This document shows, one piece after another, positions 35,376 through 45,689 of a stretch of 64,000 nucleotides of DNA. Source of the DNA: Delphinapterus leucas (Eukaryota; Chordata; Mammalia; Artiodactyla; Monodontidae); the NCBI RefSeq assembly GCF_002288925.2, contig NW_022098001.1, positions 9,087,996 through 9,151,995 on the forward strand, in the 5' to 3' direction. The position numbers and the translations under genes are program-made. The notes under the pieces were generated by a model, which saw only the letters and a program-made list of their open reading frames with translations, was not told the origin of the DNA and did not search any database. The stretch's first letter is position 1; each line of letters starts with the position of its first letter.

Positions 35376-36661
35376 TACTGGGTTGGCCAAAAGGTTCATT
35401 TGGTTTTTTCCATAAGATGGCTCTAGTAGCACTTAGTTGTCTTTAACTTCATTCGAAACAATTTTGTTAGATTGTATGTGACAGCTGTCATATCAGCGTG
35501 CATTTCAAAAAAAGACATCAAAATTGGTGAATTTTTGTGTAGCCATTTTAATATTGAAGATGGAAGAAAAAAGCAACATTTTCGGCATATTATGCTCTAG
35601 TATTTCAAGAAAGGTAAAAACGCAACTGAAATGCACAAAAAGATTTGTGCAGTGTATGAAGAAGGTGCTGTGACTGGTCGAACGCGTCAAAAGTGGTTTG
35701 CAAAGTTTCGTGCTGGAGATTTGCTGGACGATGCTCCACGGTCGGGTAGACCAGTTGAAGGTCACAGAAATCAAATCGAGACACTGGTTGAGAACAATCA
35801 ATGTTATACATGTGGGAGAGAGCTGACATACTCAAAATAACCAAATCAAGCATTGAAAATCATTTGCACCAGCTTGGTTATGTTCATCGCTTTGATGTCT
35901 GGGTTCCACATAAGTTAAGCAAAAAAAAACCTTCTTGACCGTATTTCCGCATGCAATCGTCTACTTAAAAGTAATGAAAACATTCCCTTTTTAAAACAAA
36001 TTGTGACGGGCGCTGAAAAGTGGATACTGTACAATAAAGTGGAATGAAAGAGATTGTGGGGCAAGCGAAATGAACCACCACCAACCACGCCAAAGGCCAG
36101 TCTTCATCCAAAGAAGGTAACGTTGTGTATATGGTGGGATTGGAAGGGAGTCCTCTATTATGAGCTCCTTCCAGAAAACCAAATGATTAATTCCAACAAT
36201 TACTGCTCCCAGTTAGACCAACTGAAAGCAGCACTCGATGAAAAACATCCAGAATTAGTCAACAGAAAACGCATAATCTTCCATCAGGATAAGGCAAGAC
36301 CACATGTTTCTTTGATGACCAGGCAAAAACTGTTACAGCTTGGCTGGGAAGTTCTGATTCATCTGCTGTATTCACCAGACATCGCACCTTTGGATTTCCG
36401 CTTATTTAGGTGTTTACAAAATTCTTTTAATGGAAAAAATTTCAATTCCCTGGAAGACTGTAAAAGGCACCTGGAACAGTTCTTTGCTCAAAAAGATAAT
36501 AAGTTTTGGGAAGATGGAATTATGAAGTTGCCTGAAAAATGGCAGAAGGTAGTGGAACAAAAGGGTGAATACGTTGTTCAATAAAGTTCTTGGTGAAAAT
36601 GAAAAATGCCTTTTTTTTTTAAACTTAAAAACCGAAGGCACTTTTTGGCCAAATGTCAGAG
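35376..36661 (+). mobile_element. Full-length mariner DNA transposon, dead
   Basis: The element is about 1.28 kb, the normal mariner length. Its left end is ctgggttggccaaaaggttc after a TA at 35,376-35,377. The right end (accgaaggcactttttggcc, then aaatgtcag to about 36,659) is an imperfect inverted copy of the left end. The right-hand TA is not conserved. It is inserted in an old L2. The family looks like the mariner known from cetartiodactyl genomes. Confidence 0.93.
35510..36584 (+). pseudogene. Mariner transposase pseudogene
   Basis: The protein once catalysed cut-and-paste transposition in the nucleus. The N-terminal DNA-binding region is visible at 35,631-35,840, including 'RQKWFAKFRAGD' and 'DDAPRSGRP'. 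The C-terminal catalytic region is open for 176 codons at 36,054-36,584. The family uses a D,D34D triad. The second Asp (36,288-36,290, in HQDKARPH) and the third (36,393-36,395, in APLDF) are present with exactly 34 residues between them. The first, expected in the T-G-D-E-K-W motif, reads Ala (GCT, 36,012-36,014). In-frame stops and frameshifts separate the conserved blocks, for example TGA at 36,046-36,048. No active enzyme can be made from this copy. Confidence 0.93.
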
Positions 36662-36919
36662 GAGTGGACTTTAGTTTGAGACACCAAACTGAAGTAACAG
36701 GCTCCCTGGTTTCTATATGTTACTCTGGTAAATTTATTTCCTTTTGTTTATGTCTCTGTTGTTATTTACTCTGCCTTCCCCAACTCTGTGCCCCAGAATA
36801 TATGTTCTATGAGAGCAGAAACAAGGCCTGTCTTTTTCATTGCTGTATTCCCAGTTTCAATAACAGCAAAACTCTCTGCCTGAACTAGGCACCCAATAAA
36901 TATTTATTGAATTGAAATT

Positions 36920-37460
36920 GAACGAATTAAAAGAGAGTAGGGAAAGAAGGGAGAATGCTGCCAAAAATGAAGGCACCTGGGGCCAATTATTATGCTTTTG
37001 CAGCAATCCAGTGAGAAATGATGAGGCCCTCCAGTGGTTTTCAACCTTGGCTCTGCATTGGAATCACCTGGGTAGTTTCGAAAATTACTGATGCCTGAGC
37101 ATCATCCTCAGGGCCCCTGATTTAATTGGTGGATGCAGCCTGGGTGTCAGGATATTTCTTAAAGCTCCAGAGGAGATTCTATCATGCAGCCCAAGGTGAA
37201 ACCACTGCCCAAAGGCAAAAGGGGGATACAGAAGAGAGTGAGTGCAGGGATGTTTAGGACACGACACGCAATAAGCAGGACTTGGTGGTTAACTACAAAC
37301 TGGAACTGATGAAAAGGAGGGTGCCTAGGAAGAATCCTAGATTTCTGGCTTGGGCCTGGGTAAAAGAGAGAGGCAAGTTTTGAGAAAAAGATAACAAATT
37401 ATGTCTTGGACAGGCTAAGTTTGAAGTGCCTGTGGGGATTTGAGTGGAGATGTTCAATAG
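36920..37460 (+). repeat. Ancient dispersed repeat (unassigned) with a nested MER5-like hAT
   Basis: Parts of the same old repeat as 12,040 flank a nested element: 'ttgcagcaatccagtgagaa' before it, and 'ctagatttctggcttgggcc' and 'ttgaagtgcctgtggggatt' after it. The nested piece at about 37,030-37,200 reads like MER5A/B ('gtggttttcaaccttggctc', 'gcattggaatcacctgggta'). Confidence 0.55.
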
Positions 37461-38389
37461 ATATTTCTTTAATAGATTTACGTTGCCCTAGTGAAGAACA
37501 GGAAATCCCTCTAGTTTTTAAGATGACAGGGAAAGGCATCTCCGGAAATTATGACAGAGTACAAGACCATTCCCACTCTGCACAGACTCTTTACTCAAAA
37601 CTCCCTTCCAAGACAATGCCCCATCAGTTCTGAAATGTTGCTCAACATGTTGATATATTTACAGGAAGGATTATATTATGGATGGGTACCATCCCATAAA
37701 TCCATTTAACTTACTATTCTTGTATTACCTGTAGGCTTAAAGTATCCCACTGATTAAATTGCTGGCAGCCTCCAAATAGCATTTAAAGGAATATATAGCA
37801 GCTTTAAAACTTTCTGATAAATGAAAATGAACATACCCATCATTACTTCAAGAGTTGTGGTCAAATATACTTAGACCTAAACCGCTTAGAAACCTTGTTT
37901 AGTTTTTTAATTGATAAATTTTTACTGGGTTACCAAAGATACCAAGTACCCTCTGAAAGACCATGGCTCCTTGGTTTGTTTCTAATTTAAATTAGATACA
38001 CTAAAACAAGGATTGATAGGGGGATATATTTAGTTAAGTAACAGATGGCGAAAGGACATTCTGTCCAGCATCTATCACATTCCTGTTTCTCAGTATTCCA
38101 GAGTGACTAAATCTTGAAATCAACTAGGAAGGAATGGACTGAATGTGTTTATTCAACGAAGATGAACTGATGCCCAGTCATATGTAGGTTAAAAAATTCA
38201 AAGGGGGTATGGCTGGCTTCAAGGATATGGGGGGTGTAACGGATAAAGCGGATTAAAGTAATTCAGAAGGTATCAAACATAACTGAAATATGAATTCTCA
38301 ATTCTTAAGGGACTCTGTGATATCAAGTGGGAAAAAAAGAGGTGAGTGGAAGATATTCTCCGAACCCTCACGCAAGGTGCACAACTGTG
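37461..38389. other. Unique sequence upstream of the CpG island
   Basis: No repeat, exon or RNA gene was recognised. This stretch would be the distal promoter region if the island drives plus-strand transcription. Confidence 0.5.
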
Positions 38390-38879
38390 GCTAAGGGCTG
38401 TTCCTAGCAGCCCCTGCGGAAAACTAAGGTCTGTTAAAAGAAGGGGGCGGTGGGGCGCCGCCACCCTGAGGGAAGGACATTTCCTCCCGGAGAGGTTTGA
38501 AACTCGCTGCAGCACCACGGCCCTGCTCTCCCTGGGGCTGCCAATCTAGCAGGTGAACCGTGAGAACACAAAGGAATGAATAATGGCGTGCGAAACGCCG
38601 AAAGCCGGGCTCCGCAAGTCCAGCATCTCCCTACACCTCCAGCCACTCCCACCCGTCCTTGGAGGAGACACCTGCCCCACAGCCCGGCCCGCTTCGGTGA
38701 AGTCTTGCGGGATGATGGGCAGGAAGGGCCGCTGATAGCCGCGGGCGGGTAGACAGCGGGGAGGGGCCACACTCCCAGCAGCCCGAGTCGCTGGCGGGGA
38801 GCTCCCGGGCGTGCGCGGAGCGAACACGAGCGAGCGAACAGCCGCGTCCCAGAGCCGCCCGCGACTGGCCGGGTGGGCG

Positions 38880-38892
38880 TGACGCCATGACG
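38880..38892 (+). promoter_or_regulatory. Paired TGACG (half-CRE) sites
   Basis: Two TGACG motifs at 38,880-38,884 and 38,888-38,892, 8 bp apart, lie just upstream of the GC boxes. They are candidate CREB/ATF sites by motif only. Confidence 0.5.
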
Positions 38893-38914
38893 CAAGGCAC
38901 GCGGGCGGTGCGCA

Positions 38915-38958
38915 GGGGCGGGGCGGGGGCGGGAGGAAGGAGTGGGAGGAGGGGGCGG
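38915..38958 (+). promoter_or_regulatory. GC-box (Sp/KLF) cluster
   Basis: Overlapping GGGGCGGGGC / GGGGGCGGG boxes at 38,915-38,933 and another GGGGGCGG at 38,951-38,958. Transcription probably starts shortly downstream (about 38,960-39,000), which is an inference. Confidence 0.6.
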
Positions 38959-38986
38959 AGACAGCGGGGGCTGAGGGAGGGGGAGA

Positions 38987-39100
38987 ATGGCAGTTGCGGC
39001 GCTGGTTCCCGGGAACAGCAGTCAAGACAGAACTGCGGAGGAGGAGTCCGGGAAAGCGGCAGCCTGGACCCCTCCTCTCCGTTCCCCCCGCCCCAGCTGA
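38987..39100 (+). CDS. Putative upstream ORF, 37 codons
   Basis: The ATG has A at -3 and G at +4, a strong initiation context. The frame encodes a 37-residue peptide starting MAVAALVPGNSS and stops with TGA at 39,098-39,100. It would sit in the leader of the inferred CpG-island transcript and could damp translation of the main ORF. No family is recognised, and translation is unproven. Confidence 0.25.
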   Translation: MAVAALVPGNSSQDRTAEEESGKAAAWTPPLRSPRPS

Positions 39101-39166
39101 GAGGCGCCTTGGCGGGTCTGAGGAACCCTCCTCCGTACTTCCTTTGGCTGCTGCCGCCGCCAGGAG

Positions 39167-39217
39167 ATGGGCCTGCTCGCCCGCAGCCCTGCGCCCTGCG
39201 TCTCCCTGAGGAGTTGA
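39167..39217 (+). CDS. Putative upstream ORF, 16 codons
   Basis: The ATG has G at -3 and G at +4. The frame encodes 16 residues starting MGLLARSPAPC and stops with TGA two bases before the candidate splice donor. This is the second uORF of the inferred leader. No family is recognised. Confidence 0.22.
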   Translation: MGLLARSPAPCVSLRS

Positions 39218-39740
39218 AGGTACGGGCGGGTACAGGGGGAAGCTGCGCCCGGGAGCCAGAGGGCAGGGGCGGCTCCAGTTTCCGACACGCGGCGCTCCGG
39301 CTGCTACCCTTGCGCCCCTCCCCGGGACGGAAATGGATTCGGAAATCCCACGGGAAAGGCGCCCCTGCTCGTGGCCGGGGCGGCCCGGGGGTCAGGCCTC
39401 GGGCTGGTTCCGCGTCCCCGGCTTGGCCCCGGCGCTGGCGTTCCCTCGGCCGCGCGGGCGGATGGGAGGCGTGGGATACGCCCCGAGCTCTGTCCTCCTG
39501 GCCCGAGCAGTCTGGGGCGAGGGCCGCCGACCCGGCGGTGTTGTGACGGGCGGAGGCGGCGCTCCCCTCCTCACTTCCCCAGCCCCTGGAGCAGGCGACG
39601 CGGAGGGCGGCCGCGGCGGGGAGGTGGCGGGGGCGGAGCGCATTCCTGATGGGTGAAATCGGCTCTAACGGGACTGATTTCCGGGCCTCGCTGCAAATTC
39701 GGAGACGGGGCCAGCGCCCCCCACCCCCTGTGGTTGGAGG

Positions 39741-42661
39741 CCTCGGGGAAGAGAGAGGCAGGCACTGGGGAACGTTTATCCGGGGGACTGCCACCCCCTG
39801 CAAAAGCAGAAATTAAACAGACGAAAAATGGTGGGGTCTTGGGGTGAAGTATGTCTTAAGAGGGGTCCTCCAGGGTTGTCTCCCTCACACTAAACCTTCA
39901 GGGAGTTCTCAGTCTTCATCCAGCCAATAATGCCACTATTTTTAATTTCCAGTTTTTCCTATCATTTGGCTTCCCCTCTGCCGTTGCCCTCCCCCCCACC
40001 CTTTTCATTAATGGGAAGAAGGAAAATAAGTTCAGGGTTCATTAACCTCGCGACAAAGGGCAGTAAATAAAAGAGGGGAGAGAATGGTTAAGGCTACATA
40101 TGGGAGAAAGAAAGGTCTTATTTTTTTCCCATTAGCTCTTGAAGGTAGAAATATACGAACGATGTTTTATTCTGGTTAATATTTACTATTCAAAATGTTG
40201 CGGAACGTCCTGTGGGGTGGACGTTGGAAAGAACAGCATTTAAATGCCTCTGCAGTTTTCAAACCCAGGTGTTGGCTGCAAACGCTAGTATTAAATGTTA
40301 GTAAACGGTGGAGGAATAAAGCAATCCTTTCCTCTGATCGGTTGCCTTAAAATGTGATTTTTCCTTAGCGTTCCACTTTTTTTTCTTTTCTTTTCTTTTT
40401 TTGGTAGTAACATGGCTGTCTTTTTATTTATACATATGTATTTTTTATTTTAACCTAATTCCTTGACCCTTTTTGTTATGTGAAGTCTGACGGTATGCCC
40501 AAGTTTCATTTTAGGTTTTGCCATTAACCATCTTAATGAGCATCTTTATGAGTCGAACTGTTATTACCATATTGGCTTGTTTATGCTTCCTTAACACCCA
40601 ACTGTCAGAACTGAATCAAAATGTAAATATTTCTATTTAGAAAATGGCGATGATCTATTGTTGACGCTTATTTTCAAATGTTCTTTGCTTGCTATGTGCA
40701 ATTCCATGGTAAAGATCTAGAATTAAGTCTTGGGACCTAAACCACATTATGCAACAACAACAAACCTTTTTATTTGTTAGTTTTATTTCTCTTTCTATTA
40801 TTGTATACAGTGTAACTGAAATTTAAATTTCATGTGTCCTCAAAAACTATTTTAATGTCACCACAAGGTGTCTTTCTGAGGAAAAAATTACATTTGGCAA
40901 CTAATGTTAGTGTAGTTTTTCAATATCTGTGACTTCCAGGAGGATTCCAGTAAGATTAACTTTTAAAACTGTAACATTATTTTAGGAATTGAAACACAAC
41001 TCAATTTTTAGTCTTCAGATAGTAGCTACTTGAAATATTGTTGTTTCGTTTGAATGACGCCTCAGTTGAGCATTAGAGTTTATATAAAGAATGGTCCATT
41101 TTACTGTCTTCAGACCAGTATTGGAATTTTTAAAATTTTGGTGGTGATTTGTAGAATTTTGGGTGCCTTTTTACTTGGTTAAATGAAACTGTTTTTTTCT
41201 ACCTAACATATGAAAGATACTAAGATTATTGTCTGTTTTTAAAGCTACTTCAGCATTTTAGTGGAAAATAAATGCACTTCACACATTTGAAATAGAGGAA
41301 GTCATAAGGTCATATTTTTGCAGTTATGAATTAAGACACTTGGGGTCGCCTCTCTTCAATGGGATCAGATTGAAAGATATTATTCTCACGGGGTTGTTAG
41401 ATGGAATTAAATATAGGTAATTTAAAACAAACTCTTTTATCATTTGAAAGACTCTCTTGTATATTATGGCAGGTTCTGATTTTATCCTTAACACTTCCTT
41501 AGATTTATCACAGAAATTCTTTGGTTTCTAATCATCCCTGCCCACACTGCCCCACCCCCACCCCCCCAATCTGGAGGGCGCTGAGGATTGAAAAACGTAG
41601 TTTTCTGGATTTTTCAAGGAGGAGAAGGAAGACAAATATTTGTGATAACACGTCAAAATCCCTGGTCAGGTGCTGGGCAGAGAGTAAGCTAGGGATAAAT
41701 TTTGTTGCATTTATATCTGAATTGCCTCTTTCTATTTCTTCCCTACTCAGGTTATAAAGGAAATCTTAGAGAATTGTTATTTGTTTTTCTGATGCTTCTA
41801 ACAAGTGACAGTTGATTGTCAAATGCAGGCTGGTTTCGTGTTAAGCTTTATGATCTTTTATCATTTAAGGCCCATGTAAAAATTAGGCCATTTTAGGCTG
41901 AAGGCCAAAAAAAGGTTGAATTTCGAAATTTATATTTGATTGTATTGGCATTGTGTTTGGCAAACTAGCACTAGTAGTTTAATGATGGTCTGAAAGGACC
42001 CATGGTCGTACATGAAGTACTTTAGCTTAAAGGTTTTGGTTTGATCTTTTTTTAAGCAAAATGTTAATCTGATTGCTTATGGAGATCACCTAAATTTTCC
42101 TTAGGTGATTTTTTTTCTCCAGTCAGGAGTAGTTATTATTTTTCTTTGGCTTTTTAATTTTTAAGTCATGAGGTACCAGCTTTTGTTAGTTTTGTATAAC
42201 CCTGAAACAACTATATATATAACCACACCTGCACAGCTAAAGACTGTGGGATACTGTTCCTTTGTTAAACACATCTGTATTTCAGATGACGGTAGAAAAA
42301 AGGCAGTGAAATCATTTTGGGTGTTTAAAACTTGGATACTTCGTTCGTTTCTCAATAGCTGTCATATGTCAGTAATACTTTCTGTATTAAACTGAGAAAA
42401 ATTAGCACCTTTTGATAAAGTAGTTTTTGCTTGTATTGCTCTCTTTGTAGCTGTCAATAAAACCTGAACAATTAATTTGTTTATTAATGACATTTTCTTG
42501 AAAGCTAGGATATTAGCCTAAAAAGCATTATACATTCTTGTTCTACTGATGTTACCTACTATTTTCTTTCAAAAGTCATTTACTTGAGAAATGCTACTTG
42601 TTAATTTGTTTTTGAAGTCCTTCTTGGTAGAGCTTCCTTTTTTGTGTGTGAGTATACCAGC
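39741..42661. other. Repeat-poor, intron-like sequence
   Basis: Almost 3 kb have no recognised transposon, only a CT-rich patch near 40,377-40,402 and a small hairpin at 42,085-42,109. Depletion of repeats next to a CpG island is common in first introns that hold regulatory DNA. No coding exon was found. ORFs such as 41,521-41,757 have no supported splice sites. Confidence 0.5.
42085..42109. repeat. 9-bp inverted repeat followed by T-run
   Basis: atcacctaa (42,085-42,093) and ttaggtgat (42,101-42,109) pair around a 7-bp loop, and a T-run follows. GGAG before and CTCC after could extend pairing across the T-run. Confidence 0.7.
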
Positions 42662-42938
42662 ATTTTTTTTTTAACATCTTTATTGGAGTAAATTGCTTTA
42701 CAATGGTGTGTTAGTTTCTGCTGTACAACAAAGTGAATCAGCTATATGTATACATATATCCCCATATCCCCTCCCTCTTTCGTCTCCCTCCCACCCCTCT
42801 AGGTGGTCACAAAGCACTGAGCTGATCTCCCTGTGCTATGCGGCTGCTTCCCACTAGCCATCTGTTTTACATCTGGTAGTGTATATATGTCTGTGCCACT
42901 CTCTCACTTCGTCCCAGCTTCCCCTTCCCCCTCCCCGG
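42662..42938 (-). mobile_element. L1 3' end, reverse
   Basis: The artiodactyl-type L1 3' UTR is in reverse: 'catctttattggagtaaatt', 'gttagtttctgctgtacaac', 'aggtggtcacaaagcactga' and 'tatgtctgtgccactctctc'. No clear target duplication is seen. Confidence 0.92.
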
Positions 42939-43539
42939 GTAGAGTTTTCTTCTGTGAAATCCTCAGTAGGATAAAACTAATAAGGAGTTGTTTTACCCCT
43001 CAAATACATTTGTGCGTTGAATTTTGAAGCAAAATCCTCAGAAATCACCCTAGTTTGTTTAAGCCGAAAAGAAACTTCAAACCTCAGTCTTGGGTTCAAA
43101 AAAACTGAACTTAGCCCCTTAAAATTATGTACACTTAACATTTTCAACCTCTGTCCTCCTCTGGAGACCCCTGAAAGTATAAACAGCCCTGCTGTAATGT
43201 GAATAGCAAGCAAGGTTGCTAGTTGTAGAGACTTCTGGTAGAGATGAGCCATAGGAGGGAGCAAACTAGTTAGAGAGAAGGAACAAGAAACCAGGAGAAG
43301 CTATAGGGAGTGAGATAGTGTTAAGCTTCCAGATGAATCGTATATAGCATAGTAATGTAACTAATGTATCACAAAAGTAGATGGCCATTACTATAAATCT
43401 GCTGATGATTTATATTTTGTGATTTCTAAGTCAGGTATTGGCATTTGCTCCCCAAATGGTGAAGTACTCTAAGTTATTCTTATGCATATGAGATAATACA
43501 TATGAAATGTGCAGTAGAAGTGTAGGAGATAATGTAAAC

Positions 43540-43645
43540 TGTATGATGCCAGGGACCATAATCTTTGTTCACTCTTAAGGTCTCAGCACTTAGCATAAGG
43601 CTTGACAATGATAGGTGTTGGATAAGTATTTGCTAATTGAATAAA
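43540..43645 (+). repeat. L2 LINE 3' terminus
   Basis: L2-like end: 'ccagggaccataatctttgt', 'cagcacttagcataaggctt' and 'tgctaattgaataa'. Confidence 0.7.
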
Positions 43646-43686
43646 GTTATGTATTGTAATGTAACTATTTCATAACTCTCTCTATA

Positions 43687-43921
43687 GCAGGGCTATCTGA
43701 TAGAAATATAATGTAAGTCATAAATTAATTTAAGATTTCCTGTTAGCCACATTAAAAGTAAAAAGGAACAGGTGAAATTAATTTTCATAATATATTTTAT
43801 TTAATGCAACATATACAAAACATTATTGTCTCAGCATGTATTAGTGAATGACTTTACATTCTTTTATTCATACCAAGTCTTCAATCCACCATGTGGTTAA
43901 CACTGGACAGCACAGCTCTAG
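43687..43921 (+). mobile_element. Non-autonomous hAT element (MER58-like)
   Basis: The start 'cagggctatctgatagaaat' and end 'aacactggacagcacagct' form imperfect inverted ends. Inside are 'gttagccacattaaaagtaa' and 'aattaattttcataatatat'. This matches a Charlie-group non-autonomous element. It has no coding capacity. Confidence 0.75.
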
Positions 43922-43960
43922 GAGTATTTTGTATGAAATGTTTTTTCCTTTCCACAGAAA

Positions 43961-44010
43961 TTCTTTTGTCTTTTTTGATAGTCTCTTCTTTTGTCTTTTT
44001 TGATAGTCTC
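43961..44010 (+). repeat. Perfect 25-bp tandem duplication
   Basis: The 25-bp unit beginning ttcttttgtcttttttgata occurs at 43,961-43,985 and again without change at 43,986-44,010. Its perfection suggests a recent slippage or duplication event. Confidence 0.97.
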
Positions 44011-44940
44011 TTTCTAACATGTCTTTTGAGTCCAAATACAGAAGCACATATGTCATTGAATTGGAATTACTGAGTTGGATTGAAAGTCAGGATACCTGAC
44101 TTCTTTCATTTGTACAACTTTCCCAAAATGGCTCTGCCTCACTCTCTTTCCCTGTCTGTAAAATGAGGGAGAATGTGCTATCATCTGTTTCATTTGATTA
44201 GTATAAATTATGTCTTTGAAACACTCTTAACTACTCAGACAAGACTATTACAAAATAGATTTTTAAATTATTAGTAACTTGTCATAGCAAATCTCAGTAT
44301 AAAAACAGAAGGAAAAATTACCCATGAGACTACTGGTGCGGAGGTCCTGTTACCTCCCACACTGGAATAAGTTACAATGAATGAATCAATACAAGATGCT
44401 CCTGTAACATTGAGTCAGGAGAGGTGACTAGGTCTGCTCCAGAACCAGATTTTAAACCTCTGATCTATTTAAATATTGCCTTAACTAATTTATCCTTCAG
44501 TTTTTGTTTGCATGAATAACCTACACTTCTTACATAGGCATCCTTAAATCAAAATCATGAAATAAGGTCCTTTGGGAAGAGAGGGTGGGGACTGATTAAG
44601 TGCATTTAAGTGGGGGAAAATAAAGCAAACATTTAGAAAAGTCTATCATCACTTCCTATAGTACAGGATATGTACTATATAGCACAATAACTGATTCTTT
44701 CATCCAAACCAGGGGTTGCAGTGGTTACCTGGTAAGCAGTTACACATAGCCAAATATAGCTAAATCAAATACGTAGCCAAATCAAATAGGTATCTCCTTA
44801 TAGCCATATCCTTTCATTAAAAATAATAATAATAGTAACTTTTAAAAAATTATAGATGAACATCCTTTGGCTTTTTGCATAAACATAACACACTTTACTG
44901 ATGACCTTAATAAAAATTTCTGGAGTCATGTAGTAGATTG

Positions 44941-45398
44941 TGTGGTGGCTCTCAAAAAGATGTTCACATACTAACCTCTGGAACCTGTGAATGATACCTT
45001 ATTTGAAAAAAGAGTCTTTGCAGATGTAGTTAAGGATCTTGAGATGAGGAGATCATCCCAAGTTATCTGAGGGGTCCAAAATTCAATGGCAAGTTGTCCT
45101 TATAAGGGAAAAGCAGAGGGAAATTACAGATAGACAGAAGAGGGGAAGATGCACAGAAGAGGTGGAGGCAATGTGAGGCATGGAGGCAGAGACTGGAGTG
45201 ATGTGGCCACGAGCCAAGGAATGCTTGTAATCACCAGAAGCTGGAAGAAGGAAAGAACAGATTCTCCTGAACCCCCAAAGGGATCGTAACACTGCTGGAT
45301 TTGAGGCTTTTACCTTCCAGAACTGTGAGAAAATAAATTTCTGTTGTCTTAAGTCACCCACTTTGTAGTAAGTTGTTAACAGGAAACTAATATACAGT
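44941..45398 (+). mobile_element. MLT1-like MaLR solo LTR
   Basis: It starts tgtggtggctctcaaaaaga. It has 'cctctggaacctgtgaatga', 'agagtctttgcagatgtagt', 'gccacgagccaaggaatgc', 'cttccagaactgtgagaaaa' and ends 'gaaactaatatacag'. This is the layout of an ancient MaLR LTR. No internal genes are present. Confidence 0.75.
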
Positions 45399-45689
45399 CA
45401 AAAGTAAAAAGATCTGTGCTTACCTTTGTTTTATATCATGCATTGTGACTCTCAGAGGCCAGACAGCCCTTCCTTTAGAATTCTTATCCGTTCTGAGAAG
45501 TATCAGAGGAAGTGTCTTAATACCTTCAAGTCTGAACAGGCCTAAGAAATAGCTTATATCATGTAAGATACACTGTTATTGTCTCTCAGGTCGTTCTTAA
45601 GATACAGTTTATATTTAGGGGAGGGGGCAAGTGTAATACTGATGGGATAGACCAAGAGGTTTTGTCTCATGAGGGTGTGATTCCTTCCA

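Larger units (their letters stand above)
34680..36920 (+). mobile_element. L2 LINE split by a SINE and a mariner
   Basis: L2 3' sequence occurs in three collinear pieces. The first is 34,680-34,990 ('gtagtagcctcctaactgct'), the second 35,198-35,377 ('ctcaccatgcttcagcctct'), and the third 36,662-36,920 ('gttatttactctgccttccc', 'tctatgagagcagaaacaag', 'caataaatatttattgaat'). A CHRS SINE separates the first two and a mariner the last two. The L2 is therefore the oldest layer and the two insertions came later. Confidence 0.85.
38960..39219 (+). other. Candidate first exon (mostly or wholly 5' UTR)
   Basis: The 3' boundary is supported by the donor GAAG|GTACGG. The 5' boundary is only a guess based on the GC boxes. 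The segment holds a GCTGCTGCCGCCGCC stretch and two short ORFs that both stop before the donor. The longer frame from 38,887 stays open across the donor, giving a low-complexity Arg/Gly-rich peptide that looks like a GC artefact. The main start codon is therefore expected in a later exon outside the window. Confidence 0.5.
38390..39740 (+). promoter_or_regulatory. CpG island, probable promoter of an unidentified gene
   Basis: About 1.3 kb of very G+C-rich DNA has dense CpG, while the rest of the window is CpG-poor. The richest part is about 38,690-39,640. It contains TGACG half-sites, a GC-box cluster and no obvious TATA box, as expected of a broad housekeeping-type promoter. Transcription is more likely on the plus strand, because a GC-rich segment downstream of the boxes ends in a good donor (39,219/39,220) and a repeat-poor intron-like region follows. 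A bidirectional promoter is not excluded. The gene is not identifiable from this window. Confidence 0.85.

Noticed and set aside
38631..39803. 390-codon minus-strand ORF (and 219-codon plus-strand ORF 38,887-39,546) in the CpG island
   Set aside because: Stop codons are rare in such G+C-rich DNA. The peptides are Pro/Arg/Gly/Ala-rich with no domain, and open frames occur on both strands at once.
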